Positions 45,607-52,794 of a stretch of DNA of 62,763 bases are shown here, one piece after another. Origin of the DNA: a virus; IMG/VR virus record IMGVR_UViG_3300044641_003586, positions 1 through 62,763 of that record; one strand, written 5' to 3'. The notes beneath the pieces were generated by a model that did not search any database, was not told where the DNA came from, and saw only the letters and a program-made list of their open reading frames with translations. Made by a program: the position numbers and the translations under genes. Every line of letters starts with the position of its first letter. Within the stretch, counting starts at the first letter, position 1.

Positions 45607-46377
45607 TCAACTGGCTTCTTTAGAGCGTTTCTTAAACCGAGGCATCTCCAAGTTAAAGGTATGGCGATTCTCGATACGAGCATCCTCGATTTTTTCAATG
45701 ATGAACTCGGCAGACAATCCGGCTCGAAGTGCTCTGGCTACCTTCCGTTGCAGGTCAATCACTGTGTCTGCCGTGATCTTTCTATAATCAGCCACGCTTT
45801 TCTGCGTGATCTTGCGGCACTCGTTGACTCGCTTCTGGACATATTGCTGCATCTCTGCCCAAATTTCTTCAGGGATCTCAGGGGTGTTCAGAACTCGCAA
45901 TGCACCATCCAATTCTGCTCGAAATTGGACTTCCCACGGCTTGAGGGATTCTTCGTCGGAATGAAAGTTCTCCTGCATCTCCGGCGCATTCCAGCGAATA
46001 TCGAGTTTCTTCCACGCATCGTAGAACGGTTCCATGTTTTCAGGGGTAGCTCCGTAACGCTCACGCAACAGCCTCCATACCTTCGCTTGCCCCATACTTT
46101 TAGGCGATAATACCTTCACCGTAGTTTTGAGGTAGTTCACCATCAGAAGTTCATTCTCACCAATCTGGACGATGCGTTTCCCAAATTTGAGAAAATCATC
46201 CTCTTGGTAAGTGATTCCAGCCATAGCGGACACAGCAAGTCTGTCGTAGCACACAACACCAATCGGGTCAGCCAGTTCCCACAAGATTCGATAAAGGAGC
46301 TTCAGGTGGTGAGGCTGGTGCTGAAGGTCGCGGATGAGGTTTGGTTCAAAGATAACAATTTTGCGAGTGGTGTCCAT
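45607..46377 (-). CDS. Replication-initiator-like winged-helix protein
   Basis: 256 residues. The N-terminal domain (RILWELADPIGVVCYDRLAV, then GKRIVQIGENELLMVNYLKT) followed by LSPKSMGQAKVWRLLRERYG is the pattern of phage proteins with a winged helix linked to replication loading. The C-terminal half is helical and charged. It is transcribed away from a 230-bp gap full of inverted and direct repeats, the layout of an initiator next to its origin. It may recruit the helicase and primase encoded at the left end. Confidence 0.6.
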   Translation of the reverse strand: MDTTRKIVIFEPNLIRDLQHQPHHLKLLYRILWELADPIGVVCYDRLAVSAMAGITYQEDDFLKFGKRIVQIGENELLMVNYLKTTVKVLSPKSMGQAKVWRLLRERYGATPENMEPFYDAWKKLDIRWNAPEMQENFHSDEESLKPWEVQFRAELDGALRVLNTPEIPEEIWAEMQQYVQKRVNECRKITQKSVADYRKITADTVIDLQRKVARALRAGLSAEFIIEKIEDARIENRHTFNLEMPRFKKRSKEAS

Positions 46378-46414
46378 GTCGCGGCATGGCTATCCGAAAT
46401 AGTTTAACCTGTCA

Positions 46415-46478
46415 ATACCCTATGGCATACCCCAATGTATTTATATAAATAAGTTACTAAGGGTATCAGATAGGGTAT
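46415..46478. repeat. Inverted pair of ATACCC double repeats
   Basis: 46415-46432 reads ATACCCTATGGCATACCC. 46461-46478 is its inverted counterpart, whose complement reads ATACCCTATCTGATACCC (15 of 18 identical). Each half thus holds two ATACCC words spaced nine bases apart. The A/T-rich segment between them (TTTATATAAATAA) could melt. These are likely protein-binding sites for the adjacent initiator-like gene or a repressor. Confidence 0.7.
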
Positions 46479-46500
46479 AATTGTGGGAATTTACAGCTTT

Positions 46501-46542
46501 TTGGCGGGAAAATGGCGATTTTTGGCGGGAAAATGGCGATTT
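46501..46542. repeat. Two tandem 21-bp repeats
   Basis: Two identical adjacent copies of a 21-bp unit with core TTGGCGGGAAAATGGCGATT, at 46501-46521 and 46522-46542. They are iteron-like, next to the initiator-like gene. Confidence 0.8.
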
Positions 46543-46582
46543 TAGGCTGTTTTTGAACATCACTCACATATCGTGCAGTAAG

Positions 46583-46596
46583 TGTTCATTTGAACA
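46583..46596. promoter_or_regulatory. LexA-type operator, perfect
   Basis: TGTTCATTTGAACA matches TGTTC-N4-GAACA, the motif I recall for LexA of Verrucomicrobia (Verrucomicrobium spinosum recA). It lies in the repeat-rich gap upstream of the initiator-like gene. Confidence 0.65.
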
Positions 46597-46608
46597 GTAT
46601 GTGCAGAT

Positions 46609-46630
46609 AAGTGGACATTAATGTCCACTT
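46609..46630. repeat. 22-bp perfect palindrome
   Basis: A perfect palindrome with centre GGACATTAATGTCC. GTGCAG followed by AAGTG occurs both here (46601) and before the LexA site (46573), so the two operators appear to be diverged copies of one 28-bp unit. Confidence 0.75.
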
Positions 46631-46727
46631 CTTTGACGCGCACGTTCCTGTTAGTGTGATCTGGCAGCAATACGATTACCACATTCCTTCGGCGGAAGTT
46701 TTTCGGATTTTTAGTCGTGTGAAAAAC

Positions 46728-46934
46728 CTACTTCCTCCCCTGACATCCGCAGGACTTGATCTTACCCCTTGTAAGGTTCTGGTAATAGACTTCCGTTTCA
46801 GCACCGCATTCGCATAAGCATAGCCACCTAGAGTTTCCGTGGGCATTACGGGATACCTGGCGTAGAACAACTAGCCTTCCGAATACTTGGCCTTGTAGGG
46901 ATTTGGGTGATCTTGGCATAAGCTCAATCTTCAC
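46728..46934 (-). CDS. Zinc-motif protein of the AP2/HNH-associated type
   Basis: 68 residues. GQVFGRLVVLRQVSRNAHGN, then WLCLCECGAETEVYYQNLTR and KSCGC, is the small zinc domain often found at the N-terminus of phage AP2- and HNH-type endonucleases. Here it stands alone, so it may be a DNA-binding remnant or a stand-alone module. It overlaps the stop of the metalloprotease gene by 11 bases; MPRSPKSLQGQ (46919) is an alternative start. Confidence 0.68.
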   Translation of the reverse strand: MKIELMPRSPKSLQGQVFGRLVVLRQVSRNAHGNSRWLCLCECGAETEVYYQNLTRGKIKSCGCQGRK

Positions 46935-47376
46935 TTTCCTCCAATTCCCGCAAGAACTTCTCTCGATACAGTGACTTTTCCTTGATACTCAAGGATTTCA
47001 CACGCGGTATCTCTGGAAACATGACAAAAAATGGATCTGAAGCATGGGGCAAATCAAACACATGGCCCAACTCATGCAGCATGGCTGACAAAACATCCTC
47101 ACCGCGCCCGATAAACCGATCCCACCATTTTACAGCCCAAGGCACTTGGTCCGACAACAAGATCAGCCAAGAGTCCACGCCAAGATGACGACACTCGGCA
47201 ATCCGAGTTGGATGCTTCACTCGGTCAATCTTTCCCCACATGATGAGGATTTCAGCCTTGCCATTCCCAACTGGCTTTAGCTCCACCAAGTCTCTTAACG
47301 TAGTATTCCACTCACGGGCTGCTTTGTGGACAAACTTGGCTATCTCAGGTGGGCAGGCGTAAGTCAGGGTTGTCAT
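46924..47376 (-). CDS. Metzincin-like zinc metalloprotease
   Basis: 150 residues from MTTLTYACPPE (47376), an ATGA overlap with the gene upstream. AMLHELGHVFDLPHASDPFF carries HExxHxxxxxH, the three-histidine site of matrixin-type metzincins, and FVMFPE downstream supplies the Met-turn. No signal peptide is seen, so it would act in the cytoplasm or after lysis. The substrate is unknown. Confidence 0.72.
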   Translation of the reverse strand: MTTLTYACPPEIAKFVHKAAREWNTTLRDLVELKPVGNGKAEILIMWGKIDRVKHPTRIAECRHLGVDSWLILLSDQVPWAVKWWDRFIGRGEDVLSAMLHELGHVFDLPHASDPFFVMFPEIPRVKSLSIKEKSLYREKFLRELEESED

Positions 47377-47969
47377 TGCGGCTCTCCAATTCGGCATTCA
47401 GCGGTGTAAAGGTATTCCAACGACTCAAAGCGAGGCAGGTTCTCGCAAGGCTTCTCAAACGCCGTGTCCACGCTCAAAACTCGGTTGTTCGGCACAGCAG
47501 CAAACCACCCCTCATTAACTTGCAGTAGGTGTAATTGTTTGTGTTGCTGGAAAGAATCCGACAAAGCATTTCCCGTGAAGTCAATCGTGCAAAGGTAACG
47601 CGCAGGCAAACGATCTGGATATGGCTTAATCCCACACACATTCAACAGTTGAGCATTCCCACGCTTCCAGATGCCAAACTCATGGACGCAAAACTCCGAC
47701 GAGAACGTGTCCCAAGGCTGAATCAGCTCGACATCCGGCAACTCACACGGCTTCCAACAAATCGCCTGTATCGGCAGGCAATACATCGCTCCGGCAATCT
47801 CCGGCTCATCAAAGCGCACCTGAAACTGGAGGCTCGCTGCTTCCTGACACCTTACCCCTAGAATGTGAGCCTTGAGGTATTTGCCGAAGCCGCTTTGGTG
47901 GTTTTGGGTGAACTCTTTGCGAACGAGGCAATGGATGATGGAGGGTAGGTCGGAGAGAATGTAGGGCAT
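47373..47969 (-). CDS. Hypothetical protein
   Basis: 198 residues from MPYILSDLPSIIHCL (47969). Mixed alpha/beta, with several cysteines (CVHEFGIWKRGNAQ, NVCGIKPYPDRLPARYLCTI). No recognised domain. It is translationally coupled to the metzincin-like gene, so it could be its substrate or inhibitor; this is context only. Confidence 0.58.
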   Translation of the reverse strand: MPYILSDLPSIIHCLVRKEFTQNHQSGFGKYLKAHILGVRCQEAASLQFQVRFDEPEIAGAMYCLPIQAICWKPCELPDVELIQPWDTFSSEFCVHEFGIWKRGNAQLLNVCGIKPYPDRLPARYLCTIDFTGNALSDSFQQHKQLHLLQVNEGWFAAVPNNRVLSVDTAFEKPCENLPRFESLEYLYTAECRIGEPQ

Positions 47970-47999
47970 AAAATTGTGATACAGAAGAAGTGGCACTCA

Positions 48000-48245
48000 T
48001 CAGCCATGGGGTTGCAGAGATTCAGCCAAAGGTCGCAAATCCTCGATAGCAATCTTGATGGCTTCACCAAGACTTACCGCAAGCTGATCCCACGTCTGGT
48101 TGCCCCCTCGGTTCTCAATAGCATCGCAAGCCAACGACTGAACCAAGATGAATAACCGACAGGCAGGATCATCCGTTACTTCATCAAGCGCACCAAGCAC
48201 CTGCGTAAGACCTTCAGAGAGTATGTTGGGAGGTGGTTCGTTCAT
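48000..48245 (-). CDS. Small helical protein
   Basis: 81 residues, helical (LTQVLGALDEVTDDPACRLF, VSLGEAIKIAIEDLRPLAES). There is no recognised family. It lies in the leftward accessory run with gaps of a few bases. Confidence 0.58.
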   Translation of the reverse strand: MNEPPPNILSEGLTQVLGALDEVTDDPACRLFILVQSLACDAIENRGGNQTWDQLAVSLGEAIKIAIEDLRPLAESLQPHG

Positions 48246-48249
48246 AAGA

Positions 48250-48789
48250 TTAGTCTAAAATACGGTAAGCAATGATGTCATGGCCTTCTTCAGCGTGGTC
48301 CCAATCAAATTTTTTTGCTGGACCAATATCCGTTTCCCCGTTGCGAAATTTCACCTCACACTTGGTGTCTTCGGGAATCGGACATTTGCTGAGCAGAGGA
48401 ACGCAGCAAAACAATTCTGATCCGGGATATTCTGGAATCAAGCCCTTACGCTTGGTTCTTTCTTGAATCGGACACCTGTCACCATTCCACAGAATCCAGT
48501 CGGGTTCCGTTTTGGTGTCCTCGCATTGGTCGGAACAGACTTCTTTCCGCAGTTCCTCGCGGGCTGCTTTCCATAATTGAAAAGCGTCTTCTTCATTGCA
48601 GAAAGTAATGCGGTTTACTTTCCACCAAGCATCAAACGCCTTCCGCTCTTCGTCGTAGCCGATGGCGTCGAGAACATGCTTCAAAGCCAGCATCCTTGCC
48701 CCCTCTATGCTTTGACCGTTATGAAGTGCCTTCCTCCGTTCGTAGGCAAACATATCCGCCAGTTCCTTGAGTGTGTAGTTTTTGTTCAT
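48250..48789 (-). CDS. Hypothetical accessory protein with cysteine pairs
   Basis: 179 residues. The helical N-terminus (LKELADMFAYERRKALHNGQ) and following region (FDAWWKVNRITFCNEEDAFQ) resemble small phage proteins of unknown function. The C-terminal half has several Cys (CSDQCED, RCPI, FCCVP, KCPI) that could bind metal. It is coupled to its upstream neighbour by ATGA. Confidence 0.6.
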   Translation of the reverse strand: MNKNYTLKELADMFAYERRKALHNGQSIEGARMLALKHVLDAIGYDEERKAFDAWWKVNRITFCNEEDAFQLWKAAREELRKEVCSDQCEDTKTEPDWILWNGDRCPIQERTKRKGLIPEYPGSELFCCVPLLSKCPIPEDTKCEVKFRNGETDIGPAKKFDWDHAEEGHDIIAYRILD

Positions 48790-49082
48790 GGCTTCAAAAT
48801 CAGTTCAATCTGCTTAATCACGTTCGCAAGATACTTGGTCTGCTCCCCCGTCAAATTACCCCCATGAAATCCCAAAAGGGTGCTCAACTGAAGATACACA
48901 TTCCGCATAATCAACAAAGCCTCCTCCAGCTTCTTCTCAGCCTTCCCCTCCCGCGCCAGCTTCTCACAAGCATCGTCTAACCAAATGCCAATGTCCTCCG
49001 GCTCAGGCTGGTCGTCGTGCTCACCCCTCCGCCAAAAATTGTAGTAACGTAGATTATCAATGAGTTCAGTTGTCGTAGTCAT
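48786..49082 (-). CDS. Small helical acidic protein
   Basis: 98 residues from MTTTTELIDNLRYYNFWR (49082). NLRYYNFWRRGEHDDQPEPE followed by a long helix is a pattern seen in phage accessory proteins. The role is unknown. It overlaps the end of the membrane-protein frame by 17 bases. Confidence 0.6.
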   Translation of the reverse strand: MTTTTELIDNLRYYNFWRRGEHDDQPEPEDIGIWLDDACEKLAREGKAEKKLEEALLIMRNVYLQLSTLLGFHGGNLTGEQTKYLANVIKQIELILKP

Positions 49083-49254
49083 AGAATATGTTGTGATGTG
49101 AAACCCATACTGATCCAATCCCAACAACCACGCAAGCAGAAAGTATAAGATTCAATTCAAGAAGAAATCCAGAGAACCCATTCCAGAAAAATAACCCCCA
49201 TACGGCATCAAGCAGAAATAAACGAAGGGGTGGCAGCAACCACAGATGCCCCAC
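49066..49254 (-). CDS. Possible two-span membrane protein
   Basis: 62 residues, mostly hydrophobic (LFLLDAVWGLFFWNGFSGFL, LNLILSACVVVGIGSVWVSH). It would be the first gene of the leftward accessory run. No good ribosome-binding site is visible, so support is moderate. Confidence 0.4.
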   Translation of the reverse strand: MGHLWLLPPLRLFLLDAVWGLFFWNGFSGFLLELNLILSACVVVGIGSVWVSHHNIFYDYDN

Positions 49255-49372
49255 AGATCGCTCAGAATCTCGATCCTACGCACTAAGGGAAGTTGAATGA
49301 CCAAAGACACCAAAAAAGCTAGGATGCGCTAGAATCTCATTTGCGGAGGATAAGATTCATTGCGGGAGAATT

Positions 49373-49543
49373 ATGAAAGGGGGGTGTTTTTACGCCTGTG
49401 CAGAGCACCCGCGCCCCGCTGCCACCGGACCACCCGCCCCGTGGGTAGCACCAGCACCAGCAGCAGCAGGCTACCCGCCCCGCCCTGCCCTAGCGCAGCA
49501 CCAGCTATGTCTTTACATTGTAGTCGCTAACTCCAAACAATAG
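49373..49543 (+). CDS. Possible 56-residue Pro/Ala-rich peptide
   Basis: A good Shine-Dalgarno-like GGGAG lies eight bases before the ATG. The frame reads MKGGCFYACAEHPRPAATGP then Pro/Ala repeats. It occupies a strikingly C-rich stretch of the gap 49255-49561, in which I see nothing else besides this. Confidence 0.3.
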   Translation: MKGGCFYACAEHPRPAATGPPAPWVAPAPAAAGYPPRPALAQHQLCLYIVVANSKQ

Positions 49544-49561
49544 CACAAAAGCAGACTTTTT

Positions 49562-50122
49562 TCATATAATTTCCATAGAATCCATAGATGCTGGAACAAA
49601 ATCGAACTCGCCGGAGTTCAAGATGTTCACCTGAACAGCATTCCCGCCCTCCATGCCGGATGCTTTGTGAACAATCTCGACTAATGCTTTAACATCGCCC
49701 CAACTTTGGACATCTGGCGGAGCTTGCTCAGCTTGACGCAGCCCTTTAGCAGCTATCTGGAGAGCTAGCAGACGGTTTGACTCGCCCAGAGACGCAATGG
49801 ACTCGCTAACGGTGGACGCGACCTTAGCCGCTAGAGAGGCGACAGGAGGCGATTTTTCGACCTTTTGTGACAATGCGTGACTTTCTTTTTTTTGTCCCTC
49901 CATCGCGGCACGCCATATCTCATCGCGGCATCGACGCTGCCGAATAGTAGCGGCATCAACATCAAAACGTGCTGCTAATTCGCTATCAGAAACGCCTTTA
50001 ATCGACAGCAGACGCAATGCCTCCCATGAATCATCGTTTAAAACTGGAGTGTTTGCCATGCTCCCACGATTTACCAGCCTCCCAAAAACGCCACCGAAAA
50101 AAAGCAAACTTACCCTTGTCAT
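49562..50122 (-). CDS. HTH protein, candidate terminase small subunit
   Basis: 186 residues from the ATG at 50122, chosen because AAAGGAGA lies six bases upstream; MANTPVLNDD (50059) is an alternative. ALRLLSIKGVSDSELAARFD and VDAATIRQRRCRDEIWRAAM form a helix-turn-helix, followed by helices and a short beta end (AVQVNILNSGEFDFVP), the layout of many terminase small subunits. It lies 30 kb from terL. A host-acting regulator is the alternative. Confidence 0.55.
   Translation of the reverse strand: MTRVSLLFFGGVFGRLVNRGSMANTPVLNDDSWEALRLLSIKGVSDSELAARFDVDAATIRQRRCRDEIWRAAMEGQKKESHALSQKVEKSPPVASLAAKVASTVSESIASLGESNRLLALQIAAKGLRQAEQAPPDVQSWGDVKALVEIVHKASGMEGGNAVQVNILNSGEFDFVPASMDSMEII
49624..49637. 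promoter_or_regulatory. LexA-type operator inside a coding region
   Basis: TGTTCACCTGAACA fits TGTTC-N4-GAACA perfectly, but it lies near the 3' end of the HTH gene, 370 bases before the next leftward start. It may be functional or chance. Confidence 0.35.
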
Positions 50123-50170
50123 AATTTCTCCTTTGTGCAAAAGTCGAACGCGCCGACCGCGCTTTACACT

Positions 50171-50293
50171 ATGACACGCACCGAAAAACAACGCATTAAA
50201 TCAGCAGTCCTTGAGCTTGCACGCCTAGCCGCTGGCCTGCTCATGATGGGCACCCTTGTCGCAAGCCTCCCTTTTCTATTCGCTATACGCTAA
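50171..50293 (+). CDS. 40-residue membrane peptide
   Basis: MTRTEKQRIKSAVLELARLA then a hydrophobic helix (GLLMMGTLVASLPFLFAI). It is the first rightward frame of the amidoligase run. A second small membrane peptide closes the run at 52248-52400. Confidence 0.5.
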   Translation: MTRTEKQRIKSAVLELARLAAGLLMMGTLVASLPFLFAIR

Positions 50294-50348
50294 ATAATTT
50301 CAGGCCGGAAAACGGCCACCAACAACACAACACAACAGACACCCAAAC

Positions 50349-51368
50349 ATGAAAACACTAAGCCGCACAGTTGACGAATTGACCCACACGCCAACCAACA
50401 TCCGCACAGCTGCCGCTCGCAGCTTGCGCCGCTATATACTGCCGAGCGGTGACGCCTCGTCGCTGCGCCTCGCGATTTTAAGTCGCCAAGGCGTGAAACT
50501 TAACGGCGGCACGCTCAAATCCGCACGATACTACGCACAACGCAAAAACGACCCATTGACCGAACCCCTTAAAAAGCGACACGACGAGCGAGGATTCCAA
50601 CTGCTTTCCAAGCTTGGAAAAGACCGAGCAGGGGAAATGGTCACTTTCGAGATCGAATGTTTTCTGCCACGCAACAGCGTGCAACCACTGAAGGAATCTT
50701 TGCCGCTAGCCGTGCAAATGGTAAGCGATGGCAGTTTATCGAGCGCAGACAGTCCAAGGACGCGTGAAATGGAAGGGATCGAACTTCGCATTCCGTGCAG
50801 CGTGACCGACTACTCCCGCCTATTCCACGTCTGCCGCCTACTTTCGCTCCACGGCGCTAGGGTAAACAAAACCTGTGGATTGCACGTGCACTTTGACATG
50901 CGTGACCTTTCACCGCTCAAACGCTACGCAGACATTAAAGCCGAGGGTGCAAGGCTCCACTCCGTCATCTCCACAGTCGGCCGCTACCTCGTGCCCCCGT
51001 CAAGGCTCAATAATAGGTACTGCGCCCTGACCCCGCCCTCACTGCGCGACCGTTATCGCGCAGTGAACGCCGAGTCCACAGGCAAACACGGCACGCTGGA
51101 AGTTCGCTTGCACAGCGGGACCGTCGAAGCAGACAAAGCCCGACTTTGGGCGGAGTGGTGCCTTTTCTTCCTGCGCCGCCCTCTCTCCAAGTCGCAGAAA
51201 ACCAGCCTCTCAGCGGTGCATTCTCCTGCCGCTGCTCTCGACTGGATTCTACGCTCCGACCTGCCCCCCACCCTCAAATGGTGGTCAGCCCAACGGCTTG
51301 AAAAGTTTCACCCTTCCGCCGTCTCATTGCCAAGCTCAGGCTCCAACGCCGCAGAAGCGAGCGAATAA
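50349..51368 (+). CDS. Amidoligase-family protein (COOH-NH2 ligase)
   Basis: 339 residues. FEIECFLPR near residue 99, NKTCGLHVHFDMRDL near 172, NNRYCAL near 222, RYRAVNAESTGKHGTLEVRL near 236 and the following HSGT are the blocks of the glutamine-synthetase-like amidoligase family. Known members use ATP to join a carboxylate to an amine, forming amide or peptide-like bonds. The next gene is a class II glutamine amidotransferase, the usual partner that frees ammonia. Expected product: an amidated metabolite, peptide or wall component. The substrate is unknown. The leader is A/C-rich without Shine-Dalgarno sequence. Confidence 0.8.
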   Translation: MKTLSRTVDELTHTPTNIRTAAARSLRRYILPSGDASSLRLAILSRQGVKLNGGTLKSARYYAQRKNDPLTEPLKKRHDERGFQLLSKLGKDRAGEMVTFEIECFLPRNSVQPLKESLPLAVQMVSDGSLSSADSPRTREMEGIELRIPCSVTDYSRLFHVCRLLSLHGARVNKTCGLHVHFDMRDLSPLKRYADIKAEGARLHSVISTVGRYLVPPSRLNNRYCALTPPSLRDRYRAVNAESTGKHGTLEVRLHSGTVEADKARLWAEWCLFFLRRPLSKSQKTSLSAVHSPAAALDWILRSDLPPTLKWWSAQRLEKFHPSAVSLPSSGSNAAEASE

Positions 51369-51406
51369 TTCCCCCCCCATAACATAACCACCAAACGTAA
51401 AAACAT

Positions 51407-52246
51407 ATGTGCAAAATTTTTGGAATCACCTCTACCGCTGGACTTCAAATGACAGCCCTTCACGGACTCATCCAGCGATCCCATAAAAGCCTGACCGCAA
51501 CTCAAAAAGACGGCTTCGGGTTCGCGATAGGCTCCGGCGACGGCAACCACTACGTGGAAAAATGGGACAACCCAGCCAATTTCCCCGGTGCGGGACAATG
51601 GCCCAGCATTCGCGCCAACCTCGCAGGACTGCCCGTTGAGGCCGATTGTTGGACCGCTGGCACATTCCCCACCGCCCCCGGCGGTGCATACATCGCACAC
51701 GCTAGGACCGCGACATGCAGCCGAGGCGCGGAGAACGCACACCCGCACAGCTCTCACGGATGGGCAGTAGTCCACAATGGAGTGGTGCAGCCTACCAAAG
51801 GCCGCACCAAGCCTTGTGATTCAATCCATATTCTTGATTCCCTTGTGACGCACAAAGGGGCCTCAAAACTCCATGCAGACGTTGCAGGTTATCTCGCAAT
51901 TCTTGCGATTGACCCCAAAGGCAGACTTTCCGCTCTACGCGACGAACGCGCCCCGCTCGTTGTTGCCTGGGTGCCGAGCTTGTCGGCTTGGGCGTTTGCT
52001 TCATCCGATGCCTTGCTTGCCGAGATTGTCAGCGCGCCGCACGATAAAGCATACACGCTGCAACCATACCGCCACGCAACCCACACTGGCAAAGGTTGGA
52101 CGCACGAGGAGGTCAAAAGATGGGACGCAAGCAAGGCAATCAGCTCCAAAGCATCCAAGGCCTTCGGAGATCGTCCTTTGCTTAACGACGAGTTCCCGGA
52201 ATACTCCGGTAGCAAGTGGCACAGTAACAAAAAATGGAGCTTCTAA
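51407..52246 (+). CDS. Class II glutamine amidotransferase
   Basis: 279 residues. Cys2 (MCKIFGITS) becomes the N-terminal nucleophile after Met removal. AYIAHARTATCSRG near residue 94 and NAHPHSSHGWAVVHNGVVQP near 110 supply the glutamine-binding Arg and the Asn/Gly of the oxyanion hole. The enzyme frees ammonia from glutamine. It sits 38 bases after the amidoligase gene, so the two probably act as one amide-forming system. The C-terminal 40 residues are basic and specific to this protein. Confidence 0.85.
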   Translation: MCKIFGITSTAGLQMTALHGLIQRSHKSLTATQKDGFGFAIGSGDGNHYVEKWDNPANFPGAGQWPSIRANLAGLPVEADCWTAGTFPTAPGGAYIAHARTATCSRGAENAHPHSSHGWAVVHNGVVQPTKGRTKPCDSIHILDSLVTHKGASKLHADVAGYLAILAIDPKGRLSALRDERAPLVVAWVPSLSAWAFASSDALLAEIVSAPHDKAYTLQPYRHATHTGKGWTHEEVKRWDASKAISSKASKAFGDRPLLNDEFPEYSGSKWHSNKKWSF

Positions 52247-52247
52247 C

Positions 52248-52400
52248 ATGCCCACCCGCGACCATAACACCTATCGAGACCACTACCGCAGCACAGCGGA
52301 GACGCTCGCCAGACGCGCCGAGCTAAAGCGGGTTATCCGCTGGCTCATTGCCTATGCTCTTGTCGGAGCTTTCGCCGCAGCGGTAGCCCTTGCCGCTTGA
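52248..52400 (+). CDS. 50-residue C-terminally anchored membrane protein
   Basis: MPTRDHNTYRDHYRSTAETL, then a basic helix, then RWLIAYALVGAFAAAVALAA. It starts one base after the amidotransferase stop and ends at a large hairpin, so it belongs to the same run. It could place the amidoligase system at the inner membrane. Confidence 0.58.
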   Translation: MPTRDHNTYRDHYRSTAETLARRAELKRVIRWLIAYALVGAFAAAVALAA

Positions 52401-52447
52401 TGCTAAACCACCGCGCCCTTTGCCTAGCAGGGGCGCGGCATTTAGCA
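52401..52447 (+). terminator. Large G/C-rich hairpin after the amidoligase operon
   Basis: TGCTAAA/TTTAGCA outside and CCGCGCCC/GGGCGCGG inside (7 + 8 bp) start directly after the stop codon. There is no U tract, so it may end transcription with help or protect the 3' end. The rest of 52448-52794 holds the operator cluster and promoter listed separately; no gene is convincing. Confidence 0.5.
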
Positions 52448-52581
52448 CCACACACGCCACACACCACACGCCATGCCACAACGACCACGGCGATCCCTGC
52501 TCATGGTGAACGAGCGACGATGCTGCCGCCCTCATGGACTCGCTATCCGAAACGCTCGCCTAGACGCAGCCCCAAAAAACC

Positions 52582-52625
52582 TGTTCAAATGACCACTGTT
52601 CAAACGAGCACTGTTCAATCGAACA
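52582..52625. promoter_or_regulatory. Cluster of three LexA-type operators at 15-bp spacing
   Basis: 52582-52595 TGTTCAAATGACCA and 52597-52610 TGTTCAAACGAGCA each have one mismatch to TGTTC-N4-GAACA. 52612-52625 TGTTCAATCGAACA is perfect. Even spacing points to cooperative binding. The next promoter-like sequence starts 102 bases downstream. Confidence 0.65.
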
Positions 52626-52726
52626 GTCCGGCCTCAGATTTTTCTACGTCCGCCCAATATGTCCGCCCTTGTTAGGATCAAATGTCAGAGCAGCAAAGAG
52701 CAGCAAAAAAGAGCAGAAAAAAGATT

Positions 52727-52755
52727 TTGACAGTTCTCCTTTATGAGAATATATC
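52727..52755 (+). promoter_or_regulatory. Sigma-70-like promoter of the rightward early genes
   Basis: TTGACA (52727-52732), a 17-bp spacer and TATATC (52750-52755) lie 39 bases before the start at 52795. AGAGCAG-type repeats precede it (52687-52716) and recur before the gene at 53341. Confidence 0.55.
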
Positions 52756-52794
52756 AAAGCCGCAGTCGAAACCCATAACACACCACAACACCCC

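Noticed and set aside
46676-46870. A 64-codon frame overlapping the zinc-motif gene
   Set aside because: It runs in another frame of the 46728-46934 gene, whose product has a recognisable zinc domain.
52397-52675. A 92-codon frame downstream of the membrane peptide
   Set aside because: It runs through a strong hairpin and the three operators, and its product is a Thr/His/Pro-rich string without domain character.
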